Assembly: GCF_964340395.1 (NCBI RefSeq)
Contig: NC_135570.1
Span: forward strand, 3,022,501 to 3,086,500
Reading direction: 5' to 3'
DNA from: Glandiceps talaboti
Lineage: Eukaryota > Hemichordata > Enteropneusta > Spengelidae
DNA length: 64,000 nt
How positions within the stretch are numbered: position 1 is the first letter of the stretch; each line of letters opens with the position of its first letter. Shown one piece after another: positions 1-35,250 of the stretch. The notes beneath the pieces are model-generated. The model was given only the letters and a program-made list of their open reading frames with translations, was not told the DNA's origin and did not search any database. The translations under genes were made by a program, and so were the position numbers.

Positions 1-3000
1 CATTCTTTTTATGAAAACGCTGGTCCAGTAAATTGTTCATCTAAACGTTTTTTAAATACGTTAGGGAATTCTCAATCACAATTAGTATCATAGAGATCAC
101 ATCATAAGCAACTGTCGCCTTGCATACTATGAAGGCCAGAATCTGCCATTATTTAGTCAATATTATAAAATGTACGAGCCAAGTTGAATAAAGAAATATG
201 GTATGTATACACCGGTCGTTCTACATCACGACAACGCGTGTCTATGTCACGACAACGCGTGTGTACATCACAGGTTCTGCTATGTTCGACATACAAGTCA
301 AAATGATCAAAATTGCCATTACTTTCCCCGATTTTTCTTTGATATTACTGGCGCTGGTATACTATAATTATGTTATTCTCTAATATTTTTCTTTAGGACA
401 AAGCCCCTTAGGTTACTCTTATTTTCGTTGGCTGATTGAGGAAAAATATTGGGAAATAATATCCAAATATATACTTTGCTAAATACGATATTCCTTAATA
501 GTGATCAACATTTCCAGTTTTTCATACAATGTCAAAGATTGGAAAGTGATGTTTAAACTAGTGTCCCTTAACTTCTCTTAGAATATACTGTAAACGAAAA
601 CTAAGATAATCGTATTCATACCACGCGTACGCCAAGCTGTACGCATTCGAAAAGAAAATATGCATCGGCCTCGTTGGCGCTTTGGTGATGAGTAAATGTT
701 TTTCAAAGTTGCTTCTTAAATTAAATGGACTTAGGTATAATTATAACATTGCCACTGTTTGTCTTCTTTCAGCTGGAAAATACTCAACATAAAGGCTTTG
801 TCATTACAAGTTGAAAACAAGTAGCGACAAGGCTTCTTATGTCAATTTATTTTTTGTCGGCTAAACAAAGAAAACTTTTAACGAATAACATCTGAATATC
901 TCACAGATTTATCGTTCCACATGCTAAGTTAGTGTCACTGTTCGTAAACCAGTCCACGTTCGATATTTCTTTGTATAATTTATTCACAGAAAACGAAGGG
1001 GAATTAAAGTTTAGACATCAAATTTAGAGTGAAAACAGATAGACAGTGACATAGTGACATTTCAATTTTAAAAACAATGATTGCATGGCATATTTATATT
1101 AATACATTGATTGAAGTTAGATATTAATGTTTGTTGGATCATGTACTGTTTAACTTTAAAAGAACTGATGATTGCTTCTAGACAATTATATTTAGAACAT
1201 TTCAGATTTCAAAGACAGTCGAGGAGAAAGGTAAGTATTTAACGGTCAACTCTGTGTTTTCCTATGGGAAGGTATATCAATAGTTTTAGCGTTGAAATTG
1301 CGGCGTTAAACCATAGCATTTTAGTTACTTTCAATACAGATGGTTTGTTTGCAGATAGAATGAAAACCATGAAACCAATGAAATCGAGATGCGTAAAGGT
1401 GGATACGAACCTCCTTTCATGTAACCATAGACAGTGGGGGAGCTCTCCAGTGTCTATAATGTATTAAACAAAGCCAGTTTGTTTGCCTGTTTATTGAGGC
1501 GTTCATCTCTTTGTCCAGCAAGCGTATAAGTAGGCGGGCAAGTAGACATATCGACATACCTGCCCAGTCGAGTCTCAGACAACGTAGTGTCTTTCAGAGT
1601 TTCTAGTATGATCAACAAAATGGTCAGTGAACTAGCGCATTCACTACGAGTAAGGGAATTTCACAGAGTGAACTACAAAATTTATGATGATTCTAGATTA
1701 ACAATATTATATGTACGGCTTTGAATGTAATTCAATCTGAATGAGCTAAGGATATAAACTCTAAACCCTGTTAGCGCCGTGAAATTTCAATTATGTACAT
1801 CGAAATAGAATCAAGTCTGAATGAGAAGATTGCTATTCATTAATATTAATAAGGGTATATATAAGTGATAATCTATGTGTACGGACCCCAAAACCTAATT
1901 CCCATTATTATATTGGAAGTTATAAACAGCTGTTTCATTTATATGATAATATGTATCTAAGAAAGTTGTAAATGTGATTCAGGCGGTGATAAAGATCTTT
2001 GTAGCTGGCCTATATTTTATCATTAAAATCACATGAAAACATCTACTGAAACCGTATTCAGATGTTTGTTGCTGAAGGGAAAGTTGTCTCAGTATTGGCG
2101 AGCGAATCATCTTGACCGTTCGAACTTTATCTAAATGTTTTAATTATTCATTAGTTGATTTTTAATCATTTGAGAACCGTAGAATGTCGTTCATTTTTTT
2201 CCAGTGTTTGCACTTAACATACACAAGGAAAAGATCCCATTCTTTTCCTGAACTGTGTAGTAGAGCACAAACAAAATTTGATGGCGCACTCTTTGCAAAA
2301 TTTCTTTCCGCTTTAAAAAATGTCTAAAGTGACTCTTGAGTAAGTAGAGTGGCCTAAGATTATTATACATTTACATGAGTCGTAACATGCACAATTCTTG
2401 AATATCAAATACTATATTTAACCTTTTCAGTATTAGTTTTCATGTGAACTTCTCGTTTGGTCTGTTTTCCCTGATTCCGTTTATTTGAAATATTAGTTTT
2501 TGTTGTGCGAAAACTTACATCGATAAATTGTAGATTGATGTTTTGACTCACAGTCAAGTTGTCTAGCTTCCATTACATCAACATTATGTGCGACAAGATG
2601 TATGGCATGACGTGATAATATATGTTGAAATAACCACCTTACAATCAATAAAACACATAAAATATTACTTCTTTTCGTTATAACTCTCTTTGCGTCTCAT
2701 ATCATTACCTCGGCAGGTTGTTGCACCTTCTAAACGATCTCTCTGATTAGTACACTATCGTTTGTAATGTCAGAATATTAACGATACTGTCCTGAAAATG
2801 ACTTGGCTACGATGTTCAAGTCATGGAAGCTCTTTTAAAGAAAATCAAGTCTTGGTCATATTTATGACGATGTAGACAATGAAATGTAGCAATATTGACG
2901 ATTTATAGTCAAACCAGACACTCTTTTTATATGCAATAGTTCCAATTGTAAATGAGTACTCCAAATAAAACGTCTGATTAGAATTATCTGGTGAATGTCC

Positions 3001-5279
3001 AATCTTTATTTGTGGAATATAGAAAATCAAAAAAGGCTATGAATCACTCAGTAATCTATCTAACTACAAACTGTATTTTTCAATTCCATTAATTTTCCAG
3101 TACTATATATCATGATAAAATGTCTGGATAGAGGCTATCAAATAAACATTCTTTTGAAAAAGTAAAGTTAGTTGTTTGCAAATAATGAAAGTTGTCAAAG
3201 TGAAAAATTAGGATGACGCACATCGATAGATATTACCTATTCATAATTAGGATTGTATCATTCGATAAGGGGACCGTAACCTTCTTAATAAACAAATATA
3301 ATGGTAGTCATAAAGAGCTTTAAACATTCTACTGGACGCTTATTTTATCATTGCTATAAAACAAACGTATGAAGTGTCATTAACAGGGGAATTAGGAAGT
3401 AATGGAACTCCATGATCTATTAGTTGTATTTGGTATTTCTGTTTGACTAGAGAGAAAAAAGAAATTAAACTCAAATAGATCAAATCATCGGGTGTGTCAG
3501 TGCTATCTGTCATCTATTGTTGTATTTGCTATACACGATATCTTGAAATTTGAGTCGACCACATTATTCATCATCCAAGCAGACTATTTAGAGTCGTTTT
3601 GGCAAGCAGAGCAATATGTCAAAATAAGCAAGTTGTTGTCGAAGACATATCCCCCATTACAGTCAAGCTTACTAATGACATTTGTGCCAGGTTTGGTTGA
3701 GATCGGCCCATGCATATCAAAGTTGTGCATATACAGTAACACTATGATGATTTTCGGCTATTTCACCTTGAAGATAGAGTTCAAGGTCAAACGTCAATGC
3801 CTCATTAGAAAACACATTATTGAGAACATGGTCTCGTAGACAGCACTTCAAAATGAGAAAAATAAATTTGTTAACAATTTAGACATTCGTATTTCCTTCT
3901 CGAAATTTTCTAGTGTAATGTGCAGGCTTTTCTGAATAAATAAGGTTTGGTTAATAAGTACGCAATATAGAGCCGAATCATCTTCTACTGAGCTTGAATC
4001 GTACAAGAATTCTTGAACGTCAAGCTTCAATCAACCCACAACTATGTGTATTCTAATCATTTTGACGACTACATGTCTGTCATGAAGGTTGGACATCTTA
4101 AAGAGTCTATCAAGATTGTTATGAGTATATTTCACACACACGGGTACATACACGCCTTAAGCTAACATTTGAATTATGCGCGTAGAAGAATTAGTATTTA
4201 AAGATAATTTCCCAGGTGGTATCATGGCACGATCTCTGCTGAATTGTTCGTTTTGACCCATACTACGGAACAACGATTTTTGAATGGGTTCGTTAATATT
4301 CATCCCCTATTATAATCAATCACAATATTTACTAAATGACACGGTATCTTTCTTCACAACACTTCTCAACAATACACCGCTATCCCAAATCATTTTTTTT
4401 TTGCAAAAATCTCACACAATTTGTGAATAAGTACACTTAATAATAACTTCATTAGACTGTTGCCCAAAAGTGGAAATTTCTGTTCTCTGTGAATTTTGCG
4501 GGTGAGTTTATTTTTCTTCAAAACACAAAATAACAAAGTCTGACGCAAATCGGAGTCACAACTAGTTTCTCGTTACTTTGAAACACTAGACAATAATAAC
4601 TGAACATAAGTAATTCATTATTACCCAAGAAATAATTGATATGCTGCGCTCTCAGACAAACGGATGGAAAAATACAGTGAGTTTTAGAGTGCATTCGAGG
4701 ATCAAAAACCGTAAATTGTGTAATCCGATTTTGTATTTGTATTTCTAATTGATAGAAAGGTTGTTTCATATATCGGGTTTGGTCTGTTTGTCGCCATACC
4801 TGTTCATAATTCAAAGGATAAACTGACACAAATATTGCTATACTCAAATGTATTACGTGTTATACTTTTTGGTGAATTCCATGTTTAATATTTCAGATTT
4901 GTCATGCATTAACGTATAGCTTGGTCCAGGTCAAACCCATAAGCCTATGTTGAATTGTATTGTAAAGTCTTGGAAATATCATCTTAAAATGGCTGGAATA
5001 TTTCTTTTCGTCAAGTATCAACTGGTTCAAAGGTTGATCATGACCTTAATTAGAATATCTTTTTCATTAAAAGTCACAATTTTGAACTAAATCTCAATGA
5101 AAATGACAAGAGTCAATGAATATAGATCACGTGTTTTGTAAGTTATAAGTATGTCTTTGGTAAAAGACACAATACGGAGTATAAAACTTGACGGTTGAGC
5201 CAGATAAAGCAAGTCGTGTCTGATAAGATGAACACACAGGATAATAGCACAAAATTCTGCAATGTACCACACAGTGGAT

Positions 5280-5620
5280 GTACATTAATGTTACGTTGTC
5301 TTCTCCACTAACGGCACACTAGTGTAGAACACTAGTGTTACGTTGTCTTCTCCACTAACGGCACACTAGTGAAGAACGCCATTAACGCACCACTGCATGA
5401 CACTGCCGATGCTGGTACCGTAGTGTAGACATTCCAGAGTTAAGTAGTGTACACACTTCACCAGTGATAGTGTAGCCAGCGGTACTGTAAGCCCAACAGA
5501 AGCGGTACACTAGTGTACTTCACCGTTGATGTACCACTACTGCATACGTCCACCACTGGTACACCGCATGTGTACACTGAGTAACACACCAGGCAGTACC
5601 ACTAAATAAATGAGCATAGC
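5280..5620. repeat. Cluster of CACTAGTG palindromes with a 47-bp direct repeat
   Basis: A 35-base segment starting GTTACGTTGTCTTCTCCACT occurs at 5290 and again at 5337. The following 250 bases repeatedly use ACTAGTG, CACTG and GTAC motifs. Confidence 0.55.
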
Positions 5621-7018
5621 GACGTAGTATTGAAGAGAGTAACAACGAAGTTACACCTTAATACATGTACAATTACGCCAGTGGGGAATTTGCGAGTGTG
5701 AAGTATAAATAAGGTGACTAAAGTGTAAACTTTCATCAGTCGAGGGTATATTTCCGTTCCGGCTGCTAGAATCGACTAAAAATATTGTTGTATGTATCTT
5801 CTATTCTATATACATGTATGATATACATACCATCTTTTACGAGGAAGAGAATAGTGTTTGATTCAGAGAAAACATTTAAATTCTCTCGAACATCTGTGAC
5901 GAACTGATTTCGTAGTTTATATATTAGCATTGAAAACCACAAGTTGTACTGAAGAACGCTCCAAAGCCTTGAAGCTCATCGCAATGTTTGAAACAGAAAG
6001 GAAATTTATAAATCACAGAAAATAATGTTCTTTTTAACCCATCAAGGATACAAGATCATTAATAATGTATATATGTCCGACCTTTCAAAGCTAGGGGATG
6101 GACATTTATGACAATATCTAAGTATGCTTAAGGGTGCATTAATGACCCAAGAAGATCTGAAATATATAAAGTGATTCCTCAAGGACACAGAATCAAGGTT
6201 TGTGTACACTTTTTTTTTATGTTGATGGAAAAATACTGGAATAAATCCAGCTTTGGTCCAGATAAGGTATTAAGGAGAATTCTACATTCAAATGTCAATG
6301 TTGGCCCAGACGTGATTAGGAAGAACGTATTGTTAAATTTTGTTTTACGGGTCGGAAATTGATACACATAAAGCTAAAACGTGACCGAGGCTGAAAAATG
6401 AGTCTAAACAGATCGTGTGATGAGAACTGCAATGGTTGGGGGATTAGTATACCATAGCAATGCAGTGTGAAGAAATCGTATTTCCATTCGTTCTGCACGA
6501 GTGCATCGAAGTACCAAAGTGATAAAATGCGCCTAGAGCTTAGAGAATCCCTTTGCGAATAATCAAAGACACGGTGACTACAAAACTGCAACCCAGACCT
6601 CACAGCCATATTAACGTCCATACTGAGTTTAAGAAGGCATGAAATGAAATATGCAAAGTTGAAATAAACACATAGAAACCAATGAATAATAATTGGTCGA
6701 ATTAAAAATATGGCATTACGATATATAAACTGTCAATCACGAGCCTATTATGACAATATTACCCTTTCAATTTGTTTCAATGCACGTTTGATATATCACC
6801 GCTTTGACGACGACATTCCTCAATTTAGATTAGCTGCATTTTACGTCTAAAAAAGAAAGTGGGTTTTTGCATTAACCCCTGTACTGGATAGATATAAAAT
6901 TCAATGCCTTTCTATAAACTAGAAAGTTTGTGTCAATAGTGTAAAATAACACTTCATTTGAGTGAGAGACCATACTTTATATATAATATATACATATGCC
7001 ATTCAACATATATATATG

Positions 7019-7022
<4 letters not shown>

Positions 7023-7110
<88 letters not shown>
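7023..7110. repeat. (AT)n microsatellite
   Basis: About 44 uninterrupted AT units, flanked by further AT-rich sequence. Confidence 0.95.
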
Positions 7111-7114
<4 letters not shown>

Positions 7115-9037
7115 GTATATCACATGCCTATATATATTGTAATATATATTCATATATATGTTTGTGTAGAGTGTTCATGGTCAACGTAAATATTACAAAT
7201 AAAAGTTTTCTTCAAAATATGAATAATATGATGACTGTACACATTTGCTAAAATGGTTATATCTTACGAATACTGTATCTTTGTAAGATTTAAAAAAAAA
7301 TCGACGATGAGTCACTTTGAAATCAAATTAAAAGCAATGATTGATTCATTTGCAACGGAAGAACATCGAAGGTCATTGTCCGTCGTCTTGCAGACATTAA
7401 TCGTGAAAATCAGAACGCGTGAACAATCTCCGTTCTCAAAGAAAAAATAATTATTGTCCACTGTGAATAAAAGTGATATATAAAAAGATTTTAATAAACT
7501 TGACATAACAAACCTAGCGTCGGAAATAAGATTGATTGTTCTGGTTACAAGAAATATATTTCAGATTTTAATGATTTATCGGTTTTTCTTTCCATATACC
7601 GGATATAGAATTTATACAGGTTGATTTCAAGTTTTATCAAAGAATTTTTTCATTAATACTATCATTTCTTAAAAGATGAAGTAGACTTTTTGAGATAAAT
7701 TTTCGTCTTTGAAAGTTCTTAAATGTTATGGTTTATTTTGTTTTGCTTTCTTAAAAATGAAATATGGTTTTAAAAGAGACGAGCATCTTTGTAAAGTACA
7801 TACCACAAGAAAAAATTATATTTGTTCAAAAAGTCAAGATGTAATGTAGGGTTTAAACTGTTTGAATTACGAAAGACATTTCCGAGAAGTACACTTTAGA
7901 CAGCCAGACATACGTTGTTCTGCAGTGTCATTATAAGTGCAAGTGTAAGTGCAATGACATAATACATACAGGGTCACATTTGTTACGTTTCACCTGTTTT
8001 CATCAATAATTTTCGTATCGGAAAAAAAGCTCCGAGAACTAAGAGGGTTCAGCACTCGAACAGCAATAATTCCATAGTTTCACTCCTGTGAGTCTTCTAA
8101 CAGAAAGATAGCTTAATATATATGTAGATTACTTTAAAATTATGTCCGTGACTGCTATTTTAACTCATACGTGTGACATATTTCCCTCGTTTTCCCGAGG
8201 TAAACCAATAAATGAGTCAACAACGAAAGTTTATCTCGATATGTTTCATATTTAGAATTGTATACTAACATGTATATAGACATTACCACGAAGTCAGACA
8301 ACCCTATGTATCCGATATTGAGTATATTGCTACTGAATGGGTTAATGCACTGATGTCATAGATTGATCGATTCTTGCAAGTAAATTCCTATGTAACAGAA
8401 CACCGTGTTGTTTAACCTCAGGCAGATTTAGAAACCACTGACTAGATAACACCTCTTACTCCTAGTTGACTTTACTTAACAAATGGCTCACTTAGCTAGT
8501 AATCAAATATGACCCGTAAAATCTGCTTGAACGTTCTGAGAATAATCGAATTTCTAGTCGTGATCTTTCTCACACAATGTTTTGCTTGTTGAAGATATTA
8601 AGACTGCCAACGTTTTTTAAAGATCATCACAGTCGCCGTTTATTCATATTTACTCATCCACTTATGTTGCTGTCATTACATGCATTGCCTATTACTGTTA
8701 TAGTCCTGAGCAAACACCATTAAAGTCAATACACATGGTTGTCATTAATAACTCCCGTAAAACATTTTAGTAGTGCAAACTGCCCATTGGACATTTGTAG
8801 ATGTTACAGATATAATATAATTTCTAAATACAGACACACACTCATTAATCATTCTCATAGCTTAATTCGACCTCTATAGACTCGCTATGGTGTAGGTGTA
8901 CCGAAGATAGTATACTTTGCATAGGTAATGCATACTTTGCATAAATAATGTGCCAATTAGCATATTTGTATAGCATTTAAATGTGTTTCAATTATTTCTC
9001 ACGTGGATTGAATATGATGGCGGTGCTCTGTCTCTGG

Positions 9038-9052
9038 CTGTCTGTCTGTCTT

Positions 9053-9091
<39 letters not shown>

Positions 9092-9118
9092 GTCTGTCTG
9101 TCTGTCTGTCTGTCTCTG
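9038..9118. repeat. (TCTG)n microsatellite
   Basis: About 20 TCTG units with a few changes to TCTA. Confidence 0.9.
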
Positions 9119-11089
9119 TCCATGTTTCTCTAAGTTTGTCAATATGATTTGCATGACACTCTGTAATGCGGTATTTTATAAATATGAATTCAGAAATTGG
9201 TATTCAGAAACGTCCGATTAAACCATTATATTACTAGTATCTTTCAATACACAACTATATAGCCATATAGACAAAACACTGTACAAAGTGGTTGGGTGTG
9301 TGACAATAAACCACAGTCACAGAAAATCTTCATATTTACTTCTTTTGCAGATGTAAATTTCATTGTCGATTTAATCTGATAAAATTTTTTTTTGTTTAAT
9401 ATTTACGGTAAAGAAACAAAAAAGCACAGTGCCACGGGTGGTATAAAGAGTGAATGTGTTGTAATACATATGGCAGGAGTGTAGGCGTTATTATTAACAC
9501 TACATGAAAGAGTGTGTGACTATGGGTGACAGCCAACTTTGTAATATCTGCCGATACATTCAGTCTGGTATCTTAATTATCGCAATTGCATAATTGATTA
9601 TTGTTTACCCGAAGTAAACAAAGACACAAAGGAAAAGAAGGAATTATAATCATTCAAAATCAATTACTAAATTACATTTTTATCAAGTTGACCGTTACAT
9701 TTAAATGTCACATAAACACAAACACAATTGCACGGTGATATAGGAAATCTATACACTAAATAAAGTCCATGTCCATCAGAAGTATACATGAAGGCGTGAA
9801 GGGTATATCTTCCGAGATGTCATGATCATCCGTCATGTAAGGAGACAAGGGTTAGTGCCGATTTTATTAATTCAATAAAATTCCTTAAAAATACATTTAT
9901 TATTTTATATATAGCGATTTAAACTGACATAGATTATCCTACGAGTCTCAACATTGTCATAAAATATTATGAAGTTACTGAAAACTATTTCCTCAACTGT
10001 GAAAAAATTCATAAACGATCAAAAAATAAACGAAACTACTAGTAACAACTGTAATTTATAACTGAATGTAGATCAGTCAGATAAAAAACTAGAACAGTGA
10101 TAGTTATGATACCATAGGGACCTTATGATCTTCAATCAACAGAAAGTATATATTGTTCTGACACGGTTTTTTTTTTCTAACTATATACAGAATGCGAGTG
10201 GTTCAAAGGTGATGGGGATTTCAAATAATGACCATCAGGGGTGTACAAGTGGGATTTGAAATAAAGCGTTTGAGTATTTATTGTTTATTGAAGTGAAAGC
10301 GTAGACAATAATTTACAACGCTCTTGAGAGGATGATTATCTGTTTATCACAGACTTCCGCATCACATAAATATACCGATTAGACTCCAACCAGCCAATCG
10401 GCGTAGTTGTATGTCAACCTTACCCTTATTAAACTGAGATAAGAGATAGGCTATTGTCATGATTTTTGATGTGTGACGACATCGCCTTTGTCGTAAATAG
10501 ATGGGGTTACATCATAAGGTATGACAGTTATTGAAAGCCAAAACTTTAACTGATAACAAAACTGTTCACGTGAAGACACCACTTTTAATGTGAATATCAT
10601 CAATGGCTAATAACATAGTAATGGTACCCCATTAAAATATGTTCTTAGTCTATGTGTATCATACTTTGTTTACAGTAAGAGTTAGGTGATCACAACAAAC
10701 GAAAGGACGCATCTCTCATATATTCATAGTACATCATCATATTAAATATGTTACAGAAGATTAGTTCACATAACGGCAATCATTTTTAGCCTCTAAAGAA
10801 TGAAATGGACTCTTTTTGGAAAGTTTAGTTACATGTCAATTAGTCAACGGATATGAATCAGTGTAAAACGTAATAGATGTTGAACTTTGAAAATGAAATA
10901 AAAATGCCAGTAAAATAATTTCTAGATATGTCTAGATAGTATCTGCCTATGATGAGAATGTAAAAGAATTGGGAAGACAAGTTCTACATTGTGAAACTAT
11001 CTTTCTGAAATGCATAAATTCATTGTAATTGAATAGGCTTAGATAAACAATGGTGCATGCTGTATAATTATTACAGAACGATAGAGTTT

Positions 11090-11232
11090 GCACACACGCG
11101 CGCGCGCACGCACACACACACATACACACACCCACCCACACACACGCACACCCCCTCCCCCACACACGCAAGCACGTACTCACGCACGCACGCACACACG
11201 CACATACGCACGCACGCACACACGCACAGACA
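11090..11232. repeat. (CA)n/(CG)n compound microsatellite
   Basis: Alternating CA with CGCA and CCCA variants; alternating purine-pyrimidine, so potentially Z-DNA-forming. Confidence 0.9.
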
Positions 11233-12846
11233 GGCGGACTTGTTTGATAGGATTTTTTTTGCCATGGTCATTTGGCATTAAAATGAGTGTAACTGTTCAA
11301 AAAAGACTGTAACTGATGTCACGGTCACGTTTAACTCCCCATCGTTGTTGTTACGATAATGAACATGTCCACATGTTGCATCTTTTCCCTGACTGTGACC
11401 GTATAATTGTGGATTAATTAAAAAACATCATACAATCCCTTTGTGGCCTAAGAATTGACACATACTATTTGAGTGAATGTCGTGACACAAAATGTTATTG
11501 GCTTCAATATTAACTTAATCTATTATGATTCATCTTCAATGAACTGTGTAAAAAATCGATAGATATTAATAATTTCACACCTCGTCATGTCATATGAAGC
11601 ATAATAAGTATGATTAGGTGATATCATCAAACATATTAATAACGTGAAATCAGTATATTCATATATAATTCATCCCTTAATGGTCAAATGTTCGAGATAT
11701 TTCGGAACACTTGTAGTGTCTATATTAAATGTATAGGCTGCGAGGCGTAAAGCTTTATTACTATTCTACGTTCGTTTTAGATAATACCTATAAATTGTAT
11801 GAATAATTGATAGGATGAAATTAAACCTTTTATAAATGATGAACCGAAAAAATACCGTACTAAGCATAAATGATGACATATATGTCCAATCCTATATTTC
11901 TGAGTGCCGTTTCCTCTCATATGCCTTGTGGAGAAAGTTGCCTTCAGATCAAGTTTAGATTTTTAAGTCAATGGTATGTTTCCTTCAATTTCAAATAACG
12001 CATGATTGAAAGCCTGCTAATAACATATTCTGTTAATACCATATGGTTATCATTACATTTGAATACAAGAAAAAATAATATGATTTACATATTAGTTCAC
12101 ATAACATTATGCAGTGGATATTCCATTTAAGTAAAAGAATTGTTTAGAGAGAACTAACAGACTTTTTATGAAAAAAATGTGTGTGTAATTCCTTATCCAA
12201 AACATGCTTTCAATTGATACTTGAAGCTACTGCCTAAGGGCTCGTAATATCAGAATCGTGTATTAATATTCATCTAGGCTCGAATATAAAAGAATAGTTC
12301 TTACATTACAACATGATTTTGGAATAAGAGTCACTTAAATGACATGCTCTAATTATGCAATAATTTATTGTCCATCTTTCAAAAAAAGAAGTCCTCTTTC
12401 AAGAATCAAACACATGGACATACTGAAAAATTTCTGCTCATTCAAAACTGACATGTCGAAATATTTTCCTCATCGCCTGCAAGAAGTAGTATATCCTGTC
12501 GGTATTTTTGTCTCACAGATTTTGCAATAACGCAATCACTTTGAGCTCATTTGTGACAATACGTGTGATAGTAAAAATTTCATAAATCGCCTGTCTATGT
12601 GCTACTTACTGAAAACACAAAAATAAGCGGCAATATTTCTTCAATCTGTCAATTTTCCAATATCACGAGTCATAAACGACACACATCCATTGAAAAAAAT
12701 TCCCCTGAGCAAACATTCTCGCAAATGTTGTGAAATGTTTTTAATAAGTTATTGAAAATAAATTTAATAGACCAAACAACAGACCAATGTTATTTTCTTT
12801 ATGTTTTTACCAGGAAACGTTTGTATGCACTATGGTTGAACAATAT

Positions 12847-12847
12847 A

Positions 12848-12920
<73 letters not shown>

Positions 12921-13060
12921 GTATGCCATGTATGTATGTATGTATGTATGTATGTATGTATGTATGTATGTATGTATGTATGTATGTATGTATGTATGTA
13001 TGTATGTATGTATGTATGTATGTATGTGTGTGTGTGCGTGCGTGTGCATGTGCATGCGTG
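12847..13060. repeat. (TCTG)n then (TATG)n compound microsatellite
   Basis: About 18 TCTG units to 12918, a short break, about 25 TATG units to 13026, then TG/CG repeats. Confidence 0.95.
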
Positions 13061-13626
13061 CGTTCGTGAGTGCGTTGATGCATGCAGGTAGGTATTTATG
13101 TTTCTCTGCATCTATGCATGTATCTATTCTTGATTATACCACATGTGTATGTACGTTTAATACATGTCAGGACAAGTTGTCGAACTGATAGCACTTGGCT
13201 TTAACTTTCTTCATCAGACTTTGCATTGCAGCTAATGCAAGAGACTGAAGGCATGGATGGAAAGCAACCCCATTTAAATAACATCACTAACAAATGATAT
13301 TTAAATAGAGCTCATATGATAGCATGAAATCTCCGGAATAATGGACACGTTGTCAGAGAGACCAAGAAAAGAAAGAGACAACCAAAAAGGCTCGAGTCGA
13401 CACAAAAGTAGTGCATCCCACCTTGGTACTTTGTAAATTATACACTTTAAGATTTTAGTGAGATGTTAGTGTGTGTGGATATAAGGTGAATCAAATGAGC
13501 TAGATCGTCATTACTGAAGCGGAGCTATTCCGCGTACAGAACGAGACAGGGATCACTGGAACACTCGTCAACCTAACCCTACAGATCTTAAGAGATCTTC
13601 TATTTTCTGAAAATGAGGTTACTCAC

Positions 13627-34798
<21,172 letters not shown>

Positions 34799-35250
34799 GG
34801 TGTGATGAGTGATTATTCAAATGAGTCCCAGAAATGGATGGTCCTTCTTAATCTAACAAGCAGTCAGTCGAATATCTCTTCAACGTCAAAGTTTTATCTT
34901 GTCGCCTTGTCGTCAAGCAAATCTTTGTACAATTTGGATTGGCTAGTCTAAATAAAACAATTTTGCCAGTTGATTGCATTGACCTGTGAGGTACTAAAAT
35001 TTACATCCCACGGGGTTTGTAGATAAAGACAACTGTGAGAATACAAATAGACTTCCTGACTTCATTTGTTAGATTTTTAATAGGAAAGAACATAATTTAA
35101 CAATACGGTGACCGAGCTAATGGCTTAATTTGCAGTGATATTGGAAAACAAAGTGATATTTTCCGCGGGTTTTGTACTCATTAAACGTACAGTTGTCAAT
35201 GACGAATTGTGGACACGTCAACCATGTCACTTTTTCGCATGCGCATTAGG
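34799..35250 (-). promoter_or_regulatory. Likely 5' UTR and promoter region of the unidentified minus-strand gene
   Basis: This interval lies directly upstream of the ATG at 34798. At 35236-35245 the sequence CGCATGCGCA matches the core of the NRF1 palindrome common in animal CpG promoters. The adjoining intron side (34370-34640) also has more CpG than its surroundings. No TATA box was seen, and the start site is unknown. Confidence 0.35.

Larger units (their letters stand above)
1..13626. other. Non-coding stretch, no gene found
   Basis: No open frame here has recognisable protein character or good splice borders. Apart from the arrays at 7.0, 9.0, 11.1 and 12.8 kb and the palindrome cluster at 5.3 kb, I see only AT-rich unique sequence. 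It should hold an intron, and perhaps unseen later exons, of the minus-strand gene that begins at 34.8 kb. Confidence 0.5.

Noticed and set aside
1206-1230. Possible 25-base plus-strand microexon between a cag acceptor and a gtaagt donor
   Set aside because: Both signals are good, but no partner exon was found, so it cannot be told from chance.
12752-13188. Several open frames of 60-133 codons on both strands
   Set aside because: They translate TCTG and TATG arrays into low-complexity Cys/Val/Met/Tyr or His/Thr text; the same holds for frames at 16.0, 20.5, 27.0, 29.3, 32.0 and 62.0 kb.
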